A DNA stretch of 64,000 nucleotides from Dendrobium chrysotoxum (GCA_019925795.1 CM034311.1:21636231-21700230), one strand, 5' to 3'; counted from the stretch's first letter, positions 34,480 to 46,206 are shown. A program made the numbers and translations. The notes: generated by a model from the letters alone, not told the origin.

Positions 34480-34944
34480 TTTTGAGGTTTTAATTCTTCT
34501 ATTTTCCAATGATTAGGTCATCTTCTTCGGGTGTTCTTTCAGGCATTTCTTCAAGCCGAAGTTTTGTCTGGAAAGCCCACCATTTTTTTCCATATTTTTG
34601 AAATTTTGCAGTCATTCTGTTTTATTTTTCTGATATTGGTTAGAATATTGCACGCTTTTTTAAATGTTGCATGGGCAATAATTTATTCGGAGAACCGGGC
34701 GCCCCATCACGTTTTTCCAGGTTTTTTTAATGATTATCGGAGTCTTCCAGTTTTAATTTTCTGAAATTTTTTGCTTCTTCAGAGAAAAAAAGTTGAAAAC
34801 TTCCACTCCTAAAAAAAAAAATTCCTTTTTTGGAGATCTTTGAAATGTTTCATCAGGAAAGATATTCTTTTTCCCAATATTCTTATCCAAATCAGCCATA
34901 AATTGAGTTGAAAGATATATATTTTTAGATTTCGTCTGTTGCGA

Positions 34945-36558
34945 ATGCAGCAAAAAAAGACGATGGCATCCAAAAGAGGAAATTTTAATATGAAGAAAGT
35001 ACCACTTCGGTGTTTTAACTTGAGGTCTCTGTCTACTGCCAATAAGATCTCACTCAAGGAAAAACTCACAGCAGAGCTTGCTCTTGTAAGGTTCGCCATT
35101 GATAAAATCAGACGAGATATTCCGAGAATAGAACAATGCTGCAAAAGAGCTTCAAATAATACTACTCGTTCCAGCAGTACTAAGCAGCAACAAGTTCCTG
35201 CTAACAGGAAAAGAAAATCAAGTGAAATAACTCAAGCCCTGAAGAAAGCGAAGAATGCAAATGGTGTATCAGACGTTTCCCATTTACGCTCTCAAGCTAA
35301 TCCAAACAAAAACTTATCTGAAGTAACCACTAATACTGTAAGCTTTTATTGACTAATTGATCCTACAGTATTATAATAGGCGATCTAGCTAGCTAATCTA
35401 CTTATTTCTTTCTTGGTTAATTCTGTAGGATTCCAAGAACTCGGTTGGTGCACTGAGGAAGAAGCACTGTTCTGATTCAAATGGTGAGAGGGAGCTGTAA
35501 AATCTTTAAAATGAAGGCTGAGACTAGCTGTTAACTGTTATTAATTATTTTTTTCTTTGGTTATTAATTATAGGATTTGATGAATCCCAATGTGAAAAAC
35601 TGATATCACCAACAAAAGCCCTCCGTGTTGCTAAGCTCAAGAGCCGCTTTGCTGATACTATCTTGAAAGCACAATTAGAGCTTCCAAATATCGTACGTGC
35701 ACTACTTATCTCTCAATACTGTCATATATTCATTGATAATTCTAAGTCTATATTTGAGATAATTTTCTTATTATTTTCTAAAATAATTCTCTAATATAAA
35801 AAAATTTAATTCTAACAATTTTAAATTAAAAATTTATTTTAAAAAATAGTAATAAAATTGCTCCAAACGAAATCTAAATTTAACTATTTAAAATGAAAAA
35901 AAAAAAGAGGCTTGAGCAGATGCTTAAATCTTAATTAGCTATGAACTTACGTGAGCTTCTTAAGTTGTTCTTCAGGGGTTAAAAGAACGTGCATTTAGAA
36001 TGCAAGAAGAAAAGGATAAATTGACAAAAGCAAACAATGAAGGTAAGAAAAAAAATCTGCAGCAAATAAAAAATTTAATACAAGAAAGTTTTCATTTACT
36101 GTTCAACATTTTTTGTATTTTATTTTATAATCTCACTGTTCTTATTGCACAGAACAAATAAGGATAGAAGCACAAATCAAAGCTGTTGTCGATCGAAAGG
36201 CAAAATCTGAGCTCAGAATGAAGATTAAGAAGGAAAGAGAAGCATCTCGTCTTGCCTTAGAAAAGGTCAGTTTTTTTCCTTCCCAAACTGCCTCATGAGA
36301 AGAGAGTGCGCTTGAGATGTTCATTAATTCCATGTAATCAATTCTAAGTTCTGCATACAGATGGAAGCAACAGTTGAAATGAATGACTATAACCAGGTCA
36401 TGAAAGAATTGAAGGGTCTCGGTTGTCAAAACATCTCTTTCAATGCTCTTAGACGGTTGGGATTATTCCTCAAAGATGATGACTTTGATGATCACAAAAC
36501 TGCTCAGATTTCAGTCCTCGCAAATCATGAAATAGAAGAGGGGGAGATCAAGATTTAG
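34945..36558 (+). CDS. GTE8/10/12-like protein lacking a bromodomain, copy 2
   Basis: Coding exons 34945-35337, 35429-35483, 35574-35692, 35976-36042, 36153-36265 and 36361-36558. All lengths are identical to copy 1 (393, 55, 119, 67, 113, 198 bp), giving 314 residues with no stop or shift. The same motif order is kept: FNLRSLS, bipartite basic signal, SPTKALRVAKLKSRFADTIL, coiled coil, LGLFLKDDD, EEGEIKI. Maintenance of every splice site and phase argues that this copy is, or until recently was, functional. Its predicted leader exon ends at 33972. The uORF starting at 33794 is shifted by a 2-bp deletion and ends before the leader splice site, unlike copy 1. Confidence 0.8.
35743..35875. mobile_element. 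Fold-back MITE, copy 6 (GTE-like 2 intron)
   Basis: Ends AAGTCTATATTTGAGATAA and TTGCTCCAAACGAAATC. Orthologous to copy 3 in the matching intron of unit 1. Confidence 0.65.
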
Positions 36559-36725
36559 TTGTCAGAGATGTGTTCTTATGATGTCATCTTAACCAAAATT
36601 GTAAAGTCTCCATAACTTTAGCTGTCTGTAAAAAATTATAATAAGTAGGCTCCTTTTTTTTGTTTTTTGTGGAGGAGGAAGTGAGGGATGCCAGTGTTCT
36701 TAGAAAGTGATTTGCTAGTGAGCAT

Positions 36726-36850
36726 TAGGTTTCATTTGGGACGGTATTCTTACTGCTTCTTAAAGTAATTTTTTAATACAAAAATTTTAACTTTTCACTA
36801 AAAATCTGTTTTAAAAAATAATAAGAAAGCCCTCCCAAACGAAGCCTTAG
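36726..36850. mobile_element. Fold-back MITE, copy 7
   Basis: Ends TAGGTTTCATTTGGGACGG and CCCTCCCAAACGAAGCCTTA. Orthologous to copy 4 downstream of GTE-like gene 1. Confidence 0.75.
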
Positions 36851-37239
36851 TCTCGTGCAGTTGAGTATTGAACTGGTTTGGATTAAAAATTAGGGGCGTT
36901 CATTCTTAAATTTCTTTGTCTTTTTGTATATATTTGCATGCATTTCTGTATATATAAAGTTGTTTTTGTTGTTTCTAAGATTTCATATCTATGATGATGA
37001 ATATATATGAGAGTGAATTGTTCGCTGTAAGCAATATTGCCCACAATATGAATATTTTTCCAATCCCAAAAGCTTTTTTAATTTGGTGAATTTTTTTTTT
37101 TTTTTCATCCTTCTTCATAAATTCAAAATTTGTCACCTCTTCTCTCATAAATCGAATTAGTATGTATTATATTTTATCATATCATATTAGTTGTTAATAA
37201 TAATAATAATAATAAATATTATTATTATCATATACACTC

Positions 37240-38145
37240 AAGCCAGATGGCTCCCCAATTCAAGATATGGGGCGAATAAGAGAGAGAGAGAGAGGAGAGA
37301 TATATGGGAGAAAGTAATATGATATTTAACAGAGATATAAAAATAATTTTAAATGATATTTAGTAATAAGATTTTTTAATAATAACAATAATAATAAGAT
37401 TTTTAAATGATATTTAATATATTTTTATCAAAATATATTTTGAAATGATTTTTTATATATATATATTTTTGGAAAATGATTTATCCATAAGTATACTTTT
37501 GTAAAAAAAATTTTTAAATGATTTTTTCTATAAATAAGTATAATAATTATATTTATATTAAAATAATTTAAATTTATATTTTATTTATTTTAAAATAAAT
37601 AAGTTATAATATTTGTTAAAATTTTTTTAATATTTCAAATTCTATAATTGATTTTATCAATTTTTTTGGAAAATGATTTTTAAAATTTCAAAATCAAATT
37701 TAATATTTCAAGGTTTTTCATTTAATTAATTTTATCTAATATTTAAAAATGATAATTAAATAATATTGTATAAAAATAAGTATAATATAATATTAAAAAT
37801 CATTTAAAAATATTTTATAAAAATATATTAAGTATTTTATCATTTAAAAATCATATTATTATTATTATTATTATTATTTCAAATCTATATTATTCAATAT
37901 CATTTAAAATTATTTTTTTATATCCATTAAATATCCTATTACTCTCTGCCCCATCTCTCTCCTCCCTCTTTCTTATTCTACTCGTAACGCTTTCCCTCCC
38001 CATCCTCTCTCTCCCCGTTTCTCTCTCTCTCTCTCCATATCCATCTCCATCCCTCTCCCTATTTCTCTCTCTACCTCTTCCCGTTTTTGTTATTTTAGTT
38101 ATTTTAAGTTCAATAGGCCAAATCATATGATACATTCAAAATGCA
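37240..38145. mobile_element. Long fold-back element, unit 2
   Basis: Arms at about 37265-37450 and 37790-38145 mirror each other in the same way as the unit 1 element (GA-rich versus CT-rich ends, TAATATGATATTTAA versus TTAAATATCCTATTA). Unit 3 lacks this element, which accounts for much of its shorter length. Confidence 0.6.
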
Positions 38146-39079
38146 TATATTCAAAAAGTTAAAATTAAAAAAAGAAACTCATAATTTATAATGCATATTC
38201 TAAAAGAGCTGAATAATTAAATTATTATTAATACAGTCAAATAAATAATTAAAATATCAATCATCTAATAACCAATAATCTAGTAGTTGATTTTTTTATA
38301 ATAGTCATAGCATAAAAAATTCTTTTAATTTAATATGATAAAATTTTGATTATAATATCTAAACATAATTTATTTCAAGATAAATCTCACTGGTATAACG
38401 AGTTGAATAAAAAATTAAAGAAGATTAATTATAATTCCACTTTTATAAATAAATAAATAAATGATAATATTAAATTTTTTTTAACAATATGAATGATAAA
38501 TAGTAAAATATATGCCCTTATTTGTACATATAAGTACTAAAATATAAGAATTTTTTAAATTATAATGCGAGTGCTAAATCTCAAAGTGTATGACTAACTT
38601 TAATAACAGACGACATTTAATAGATTATCTTATAATAAGGCCAAAGCATTTCAAAATAATTTGGTTTCAAATCGAATTGTGGATCGAGCATATACGATTT
38701 CAAGTTATTTTGAATCGAAATGGCTCAATTTTGAACTGGCTCATTTTGAATTTGATCCAACTCAAAATTAATAATAAAAGAAGAAGAAAATAATCAAGAA
38801 GAATGTAATTTCATTTACATATTATATAAAAAATATGAAAATTACAATTTTTAATCATAATTTAACAATCAAAATTAAATATAGAATTACAAATATCTAA
38901 TCACTTAAAATAACTAAATATTTAATAACATATGTATCCCATCTAAGCTGAATAATTGCTAGTTTACAATCACATATACTAACATTAAGAAATATACAAT
39001 CGTAGAAATAAATATGAATTAAGCTCTTAACCTTTGCTTTACCCTTCTTCTCCAATAAGCTGACTTCTCTCATGCATTA

Positions 39080-39210
39080 AAGTTTTATTTGGGACAATTT
39101 TCTTAGTGCTTTCTAAAGCAATTTTTTAGCAGAAAAATTTTCTTAAAATTTTTTTTGTACTAAAAAGCTCATTTGAAAAGTAGCAAGGAAATTGTCCTAA
39201 ACACAGCCTC
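39080..39210. mobile_element. Fold-back MITE, copy 8
   Basis: Ends AAGTTTTATTTGGGACAATT and AATTGTCCTAAACACAGCC. Orthologous to copies 2 and 5. Confidence 0.75.
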
Positions 39211-40679
39211 AATCAGTGCATTTGTAGTTTTAATTGGGGGCTGATCGACTTAAGCACTCGAATTCAATGCATCAGGATTTTCAAATTTGTTTCCCATCAA
39301 TGTGATTCAAGTTCGAGCACTATGGCATGCGTGTTGTTATCGTAGATTGAGTCCATTTTAAAGTGAACGAAGCTAATTAGAGTTTAGCATATTTTGGCCG
39401 AGTTAAATAATTTAAAATAAGAGACAATTTCTCTCAAAAACATCTTAAATAAGGCCAAATTATGATTATTTTATGATCAGGATATGTACTTACACAAATT
39501 TTTTTTTTTTTTTAAAATTAATATAATTAGTGCCATTCGTAATTTTGGTCGGATTTTAAAAAATAATTAATGAAATATATAATTTAGAGTCAAATAGCCG
39601 CCAATATGCAAACTGGGAGAGAGAAATTTGAAAAAGCGGGTCCTGCTATCATTAAATGCTACGGAGGGATACCTCGTACAGTAAATGTGGAAAGCTGTTC
39701 CATATCACTTCTGACAGCTATCTTTCTGCTCCTTCTCATTCTGGCCTTACAGATCTCCACTGGTCTCTCTCCTCCGAAAGGACCGAAACCCTAGACTTAC
39801 TGGCAAGTTCTGTTTCTCTCTTCTGCTCCCTGTTCCGCGCTCTCTCCGTCGTCTACATTGTTGAGTTTCATTTAATGGCTTTTGAAAGATTTATGTTGTC
39901 AACCTAATTCTTCAGGTGATGTGTTGGGTATTTCTTCTTCAAGCGGAAGTTTTGTTTGGAAAGTTGTCACCTTTTTCTTGATTTGGTAGATTATTTTAAT
40001 TGTTCTGTTTTGTTTTACTACAATATTTTGCAGAAGTTTTAAGGACATTTGGTTTTGTTCCTTTGTGGTTTTTGAGAAGATATTCAGTTTAGATCGAAAG
40101 CCATCAGGCTCTCTCTCATCTTTTTTCTGATTGTTTCATGTTTGTTGCAGTCATTCTGTTTTTTTTTAATATTTTGTTTTTTAAAACTTCTTTTTCTGTT
40201 TTTTGAAATGTTTTCTTAGATTTTAGGTTTTGAGGTTTTTTTTTTTTTAGGTTTTGAGGTTTTAGTTCTTCTATTTTCCAATGATTAGGTCATCTTCTTC
40301 GGGTGTTGCTTCAGGCATTTCTTCAACCTGAAGTTTTGTCAGGAAAGCCCAGCAATTTTTTCCTTACTTTTGTAATTTTGCAGTCATTCTGTTTCATTTT
40401 CCGGAAATTTTTTTTCTTCTTCAAAGAAAAAAAGTTGCAAAGGTGAAAACTTTCACTCCTAAAAAACAAAAATAGAAAATTTCCTTTTTTTTGGTGATCT
40501 TTGAAATGTTTCATCAGGAAAGATATTATTTTTTTATAATATTCCTATCGAAATCAGTCATAAATTGAGTTGAAACATATACTTTTTTCCAAAAAAAAAA
40601 GATATATATGTACGTGTTTTGTTATAATATTTTGACCAGTTTGATTATTATTATTATTTTTAGATTTCGTCTGTTGCAA

Positions 40680-42397
40680 ATGCTGCAAAACAAGACGATG
40701 GCCTCCAAAAGAGGAAATTTTAATATGAAGAAAGTACCACTTCGGTCTTTTAACTTGAGATCTCTGTCCACTGCCAACAAGATCTCACTCAAGGAAAAAC
40801 TTATAGCAGAGCTCGCTCTTGTAAGGTCTGCCATTGACAAAATCGGAGGTGATCATATTCCAAGAACAGAACAATGCTGCAAAAGAGCTTCAAATAGTAC
40901 TATTCGTTCCAGCAGTACTAAGCAGCAACAAGTTCCTGCTAACAGGAAAAGAAAATCAGGTGAAATAACTCAAGTCCTGAAGCAAGTGAAGAATGCAAAT
41001 GGTATATCAGACGTTACCCATTTGAACTCTCAAGCTAATCCAAACAAAAACTTATCTGAAGTAGCCACTAATATTGTAAGGTCCTCCATTGATAAAATCG
41101 TACGTGATATTCCAAGAACAGAACAACAATGCTGCAAAAGAGCTTCAAATAATACTACTCGTTCCAGCAGTACTATGCAGCAACAAGCTCCTGCTAACAA
41201 GAAAAGAAAATTAAGTGAAATAACTCAAGTCCTGAAGAAAGTGAATAATGCAAATGGTATAGCAGACGTTAACCATTTAAACTCTCAAGCTAATCCAAAC
41301 AAAGTATTATCTGAAGTAGCCACTAATATTGTAAGCTTTTATCTTCTAATTGATCCTACAGTATTATTATAGGCGACTTAGCTAGCTAATCTACTTATTT
41401 CTTACTTGGTTAATTCTGTAGGATTCCAAGAACTCGGTTGGTGCACTGAGGAAGAAGCACTGTTCTGATTCAAATGGTGAGAGGGAGCTGTAAAATCTTT
41501 AAAATGATGGCTGTGACTAGCTGTTAACTGTTTTTAATTGTTTTTTCTTTGGTTATTAATATAGGATTTGATGAATCCCTATGTGAAAAACTGATCTCAC
41601 CAACAAAAGCCCTCCGTGCTGCTAAGCTCAAGAGCCGCTTTGCTGATACTATCTTGAAAGCACAACTAGAACTTCGAAATATCGTACGTGCACTAATTAT
41701 CTCTCAGATACTGTCATTTATTCGTTAATAATACTAAGTCAATATGAAGAACAAAATATGCTTGAGCTGATGCTTAATTAGCTATGGACTTACCAAAGCT
41801 TCTTAATTTGTTGCTCAGGGGTTCAAAGAACGTGCATTCAGAATGCAACGAGAAAAGGATAATTTGACAAAAGCATACAAAGAAGGTAAGCAAAAAAAAT
41901 CTGCAGCAAATAATAAATTTAATACAAGGAAGGATTCTTTTACTGTTCAATATTTTTGTTATTTTAATTTACAATCTGACTGTTCTTATTGCACAGAACA
42001 AATAAAGATTGAAGCACAAATCAAAGCCGCTGCCGCTCAAAAGGAAAAATCTGAGCTCATAATGAAGATTCAGAAGGAAAGAGAAGCATCTCGTCTGGCC
42101 TTAGAAAAGGTGAGTTTTTTCCTTCCCAAACTGCCTCATGAGAAGATAGCTAGTGCGCTTGATATGACCGTTCCATGTAATTTATTCTATGTTCTGCAGA
42201 TGGAAGCAACAGTTGAAATGAATGACTTCAACCAGGTGATGAAAGAATTGAAGGGTCTCGGTTGTCAGAACATCTCTTTCTATGTTCTGAGACAGTTGGG
42301 ATTATTCCTCAAAGATGATGACTTTGATGATCACAAAACTGCTCAGATTTCAGTCCTCGCAAATCATGAAATAGAAGAGGGGGAGATCGTTATTTAG
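40680..42397 (+). CDS. GTE8/10/12-like protein lacking a bromodomain, copy 3, with internal duplication
   Basis: Coding exons 40680-41330, 41422-41476, 41565-41683, 41819-41885, 41997-42109 and 42200-42397, giving 400 residues. Exons 2-6 match copies 1 and 2 in length. Exon 1 is longer because a 255-bp segment (starting 40821) is repeated in frame from 41076. It duplicates 85 residues: the end of the N-terminal motif (VRSxIDKI), the CCKRAS segment and the basic nuclear-signal region. The second copy is diverged (NKKRKLSEIT versus NRKRKSGEIT). At the junction the old exon end is fused to exonic TTGTAAGG, so a GT donor-like site persists at 41076. Use of it would remove the second copy. The C-terminus ends EEGEIVI. 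Confidence 0.8.
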
Positions 42398-43145
42398 TCG
42401 TCAGAGATGTGTTCTTATGATGTGATCTTAATCAAAATTGTAAAGTCTCCATAACTTTAGCTGTCTGTAAAAAATTATAATAAGTAGGCTCCTTTTATTG
42501 TTTTTTTGTGGAGGAGGAAGTGAACAGGGATGTCAGTTTGCTTGTGAGCTTTGGTCTCTTGTAGTTGAGTTTTGAACTGCTTTAGATTCTGATGTGGTAA
42601 TAAAATAAGGGGCGTTGATTCTTAAATTTCTCTATCCTTTTTATATATTTGCGTGCTTGTCTGTATATATAAAATTGTTTTTATAGTGGGGGCACAAAAA
42701 TAATTTTTAAATATTATCTCAACTTTTCTCATTCATATTCGAGATCGGTATTGATAGTTTTAAAAAAAATTTAAAATTTATCATTTTAAAAATATAAAAT
42801 AATAAAAAAATTTAATGCATATTCTGAAAAAATTGAATGATTATATTATTATCAATTATCAAATATTTTTTTATTAAAATGAATAATAAAAATATCAATC
42901 ATCTAAAAATCTATAATTCTATTTCCTAGTCTATTTTTTTATAATTGTCATAATTATGTAAAAAGTTCTTGCAGCTCATATTTCATGCATGATATTAAAA
43001 TAAATCCTAAAATTAAAAATTTATCATGAAAAAATTTTAATTATAAAATCTAAACATAATTTATTTTAATATAAAAGTCACAACTATAAAGAGATGAATA
43101 AAAAAATAAAGAAGATTAATTATAATTCTATTTTAATAAATAAGC

Positions 43146-43709
43146 TCTTGGGCAGATACTAAGAGGAAAAATAAAAAAAGAAATAGAAAAACAAACAGAA
43201 GACAAATAACATTCGAATGTGCTAATAATCTTTTTTTTTTGAAAATAATGAGCTAATAATTACTTATGATTAAAATGATTCAATTTATATTTAATACATT
43301 ACATAATTAATAGTTTTCTTTTACTTTAATTTTTTTATTTTAATTTCTGTTAATATTTCATTATTAATTATCATCCAAACTACTTTAATTACCACTACTA
43401 ACTTGAATTAAATAGGATTAATTTACTTTAATTAAAAAAAAATTGGCTATTTAAAGAATAAGGAAATAATAATCTCTATAATTTTTTTCTAGATGACTTT
43501 GCATTATTTTGTAAAATTAGATTGATGAATTATTTAGAATATATTTGATAGATAAAATTACTTAAAAAAACATTATTATCTATGTAATGATAAGCTAAAT
43601 CGTATATTGTATAACTTATTTTAAAACATTAACAAACCGGTAAGATTCTACCTTATATAAACTCATAGTTCTGAAAATCATATGAAATAATTAAGCATTT
43701 GAACCGGTT
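43146..43709. other. AT-rich intergenic sequence
   Basis: Outside the triplicated units. No ORF, exon or repeat family recognised apart from short A/T runs. Confidence 0.4.
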
Positions 43710-43841
43710 GAGGTTTCGTTTGAGATATTTTTTTATTATTTTTTAAAGTAATTTTTTAGTTCAAATATTTTTTAAATTAAAAACTTTTTTACTAAAAAAT
43801 TATTTGAAAAAACAGTAAAAAAATTATCCCAAATAAAGTCG
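43710..43841. mobile_element. Fold-back MITE, copy 9
   Basis: Ends GAGGTTTCGTTTGAGATA and TTATCCCAAATAAAGTC; AT-rich arms. Confidence 0.65.
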
Positions 43842-43977
43842 GAATCAGTGAATGAATTCTGATCAACCTGTTAAATAAACAGGTAGTTGAACAGCTCAAC
43901 CTATAGGCAGGAAGCAATCTTTTGAGACGTTTTGAGGATTGTTCCATCTTTCAACAACTTGATACGATAAGACTTAA

Positions 43978-44106
43978 TTTTTGTTTGGGATAACTTTCTT
44001 ACTGTATTCTAAGACAGCTATTCGTATAAAAATTTTTCGAACTAAAATTTTTTGTACTAAAAAGCCGCTTTAAGAAGCGGTAAAAAAGTTATCCCAAACA
44101 ACACCT
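43978..44106. mobile_element. Fold-back MITE, copy 10
   Basis: Ends TTTTGTTTGGGATAACTTT and AAGTTATCCCAAACAACACC, with long matching arms and the internal word TTTTTTGTACTAAAAAGCCG also seen in copies 5 and 8. Confidence 0.8.
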
Positions 44107-44621
44107 TAAAGACATTTGAATTTTTGAGACGGAGTTATAAAATTAAAATAAGCTCCAAAATTATTCTTTGGATTCCTTATCTTTTCATTTATTTGTAATG
44201 CTTATATATATACTACGAAATCTATTAAAAAAATGCGTTGATGTGAAATAGAAATCTTCTGGAATTTTTTTCTTCATAGGAAAAACTTTGTGGCTACCCA
44301 CTTATAGTTGCTACAGACCCAACAACAGAGGGAAGCATATAGCTAGCTGAAGGAGGGGTAAGTTGGCAAGGGCACAGTTACTTCAATGTTGTATACTTTT
44401 TTTTTTAAATAATCAACCACATAAAAGATTGATAGCATAACGGTTGCAAGAAGATAAATTTACAGGCCTTGTCTCTTTCTATACGGATTATATGAGCCTT
44501 CTAAAAGAAAACCAAGCTCAGTTCATACCAGTGAAAAGAAAAACACAATTGGGAGAATATCAACAGAAGTCAGGACAATGCAGTTGCTCCAAACAGCCAC
44601 AACCAACTTATATAAAGGGAT

Positions 44622-44857
44622 TCATTTCTTCCGAGCTACAGCAGCAGCAATGCCACCAACCACAAGTCCCACAGCAGTTGCTGCGATTCCGATACCAATT
44701 ACTCCATCTGTTCCAGTTGCAAGGGAAAGAACTAAGAAGTGTTTCGAGTTGGGGACAAACAAATGAAAGCAGCAAAGGCCACTCATCCCTTACCTTTGGT
44801 GATTCGATCTTCCACTACCTTCTTCAGAGTAAGGGCCTGCCTCCAGTCAGGTGCAAT
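44622..44857 (-). CDS. FIS1: Mitochondrial fission 1 protein (FIS1), last two exons
   Basis: FIS1 is a tail-anchored outer-membrane protein of mitochondria and peroxisomes that takes part in organelle division. Minus-strand exons 44794-44857 and 44622-44707, joined through a GTAAGG donor and an ACAG acceptor in correct phase. They encode IAPDWRQALTLKKVVEDRIT, the last TPR-like helix, then KDGVIGIGIAATAVGL and a glycine/alanine-rich hydrophobic stretch ending AAAVARKK and a stop. That is the usual C-terminal membrane anchor with its short basic tail. The first four-fifths of the protein should lie at higher coordinates. None of it was found before the chromovirus at 46207, nor in 52.0-54.2 kb. 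Either the upstream intron is very long or this is a 3' gene fragment. No stop or splice defect is visible in what remains. Confidence 0.85.
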
Positions 44858-44861
44858 CTAC

Positions 44862-46206
44862 AGAAATGGATGGATGGTCAGGAACTTCGAATTTGGAAGG
44901 GCAATTTTCATGCAATTCCGAACGGAGTTAAAGCTCACATTTAAATTAAAAAAAAGAAAAGTTTGATACAAAATAGAATAAAGATAGATTTGCATGATCA
45001 AATTGGCGAGTATTAGTGCTTAGGAATAATTTAATACAGTCCAATTAGCATCCCAAATTAATGTAATAAAAATTTGTTTCAAATATGCTCAGGTAAACAT
45101 GATAGAAAGAGCCTGCATATTCATCAGTTGATAGGGGCGGCAAGCAAATATTCACTTTCTAATTTTATACTGCTGCTGAATTAATCCAGCTCGAGAACGT
45201 ACCAAAGCCAGTTAAATTAAATCAAAGAAGATTAAGTACAACAAAGAGTGAAAACCTTGGATTACAGAAAGGAACAGCTTTAGCAAATACAAAACCTGAA
45301 GCCCAAAGCACAACCAAAAAACTTTACAAAACAAAACAAAGGAAATAAAACGTCAAAAGTTGCAAACCACTAGTAAAATTTTCAACATGCAATCGATAGG
45401 CAGACGCAGATTTTCAAGCCAGACAATAGCTAGTTGAGGAGCAAGATCATTAGAAGATGCAGCAGGTAATATTAGCGAGGGCTTTGATCTCCTGTCACTA
45501 ATCTCAAAGCCCTTGCTTCTTTCAAAGGGGAGACTGTTCTTCGGTACTATAATGAGGAGATCAAAGCCCTTTTGAATTTGGCCTTATCAACCATTCGTAT
45601 GTCCGACCTATCGTGAAAGGTATTCATATTTTCTTTGCCAACTTGAGGTTTACTAGTGCATGCATCTTCATTTGTTGGACATTATACATATATACTAATT
45701 AGGCTGTCTCAAAAAGGCAACTATATAGAATTTTTTCTGAATAGCATACTATATCAAGACTTCGTATGAGATTTGCTCAAGTGGTCTCCGTATTTTATGT
45801 TGGTCAAGAGACAGCCATAGTTCCCGCATGGATTTCCTTCTCCCCACATGAGAGCTCACTCCATGAATCATAGTACCCTAAATCCTCTAGCTTCTATTTA
45901 CGATAGGCCTTTATCTCTAAGAACAATAACCAAATGCTAAATCCAACAGACCAAAACATTGTAGTTGAATAAGCTCCCCCTAAGGAAATGAGAATAGTAT
46001 CACTAAGGAGTTGAGAATCAGCAGGAAGGTGAATTTTGCCCTATCCACTCCACTATTCCCCAGCCAACTGCACCCCCTAATTTGAATTGATTAAAATTAC
46101 CTAAAAAAACGCAGAGCTAACAAACACTAATTGTTTCTCCCATAGCTACAAGATCTAAAGTTAAATCATCCAACCGTCTTAATGGCTAAAGCTCTAATTT
46201 GGATTA
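44862..46206. other. Non-coding stretch between FIS1 exons and chromovirus
   Basis: No exon recognised on either strand. It holds the hairpin at 45478-45570. The last bases before 46207 carry the GATTA target site of the chromovirus. Confidence 0.4.
45478..45570. repeat. 93-nt perfect-stem hairpin
   Basis: AGGGCTTTGATCTCCT at 45478-45493 is exactly complementary to AGGAGATCAAAGCCCT at 45555-45570 (16 bp). Inside the loop a second small stem is possible (TCTC with GAGA, CCCTT with AAGGG). Size and shape would suit a small-RNA precursor or a MITE remnant; the sequence alone cannot decide. Confidence 0.5.

Larger units (their letters stand above)
32150..38465 (+). repeat. Tandem segmental duplication, unit 2
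   Basis: Second head-to-tail unit, about 6.3 kb, with the same order of landmarks as unit 1. It lacks the hAT MITE and carries a SINE in the leader intron. It retains both fold-back arms and the 3' fold-back element. Confidence 0.85.
38465..43145 (+). repeat. Tandem segmental duplication, unit 3
   Basis: Third head-to-tail unit, about 4.7 kb. It lacks the fold-back elements and the intronic MITE, and has a different stretch (about 39215-39560) in place of the first fold-back arm. It ends in a region (42690-43145) that aligns with the ends of units 1 and 2. Confidence 0.8.

Noticed and set aside
44444..44944. Plus-strand 166-residue Gln-rich ORF
   Set aside because: It is the antisense shadow of the FIS1 exons, which have correct splice sites and family match on the minus strand.
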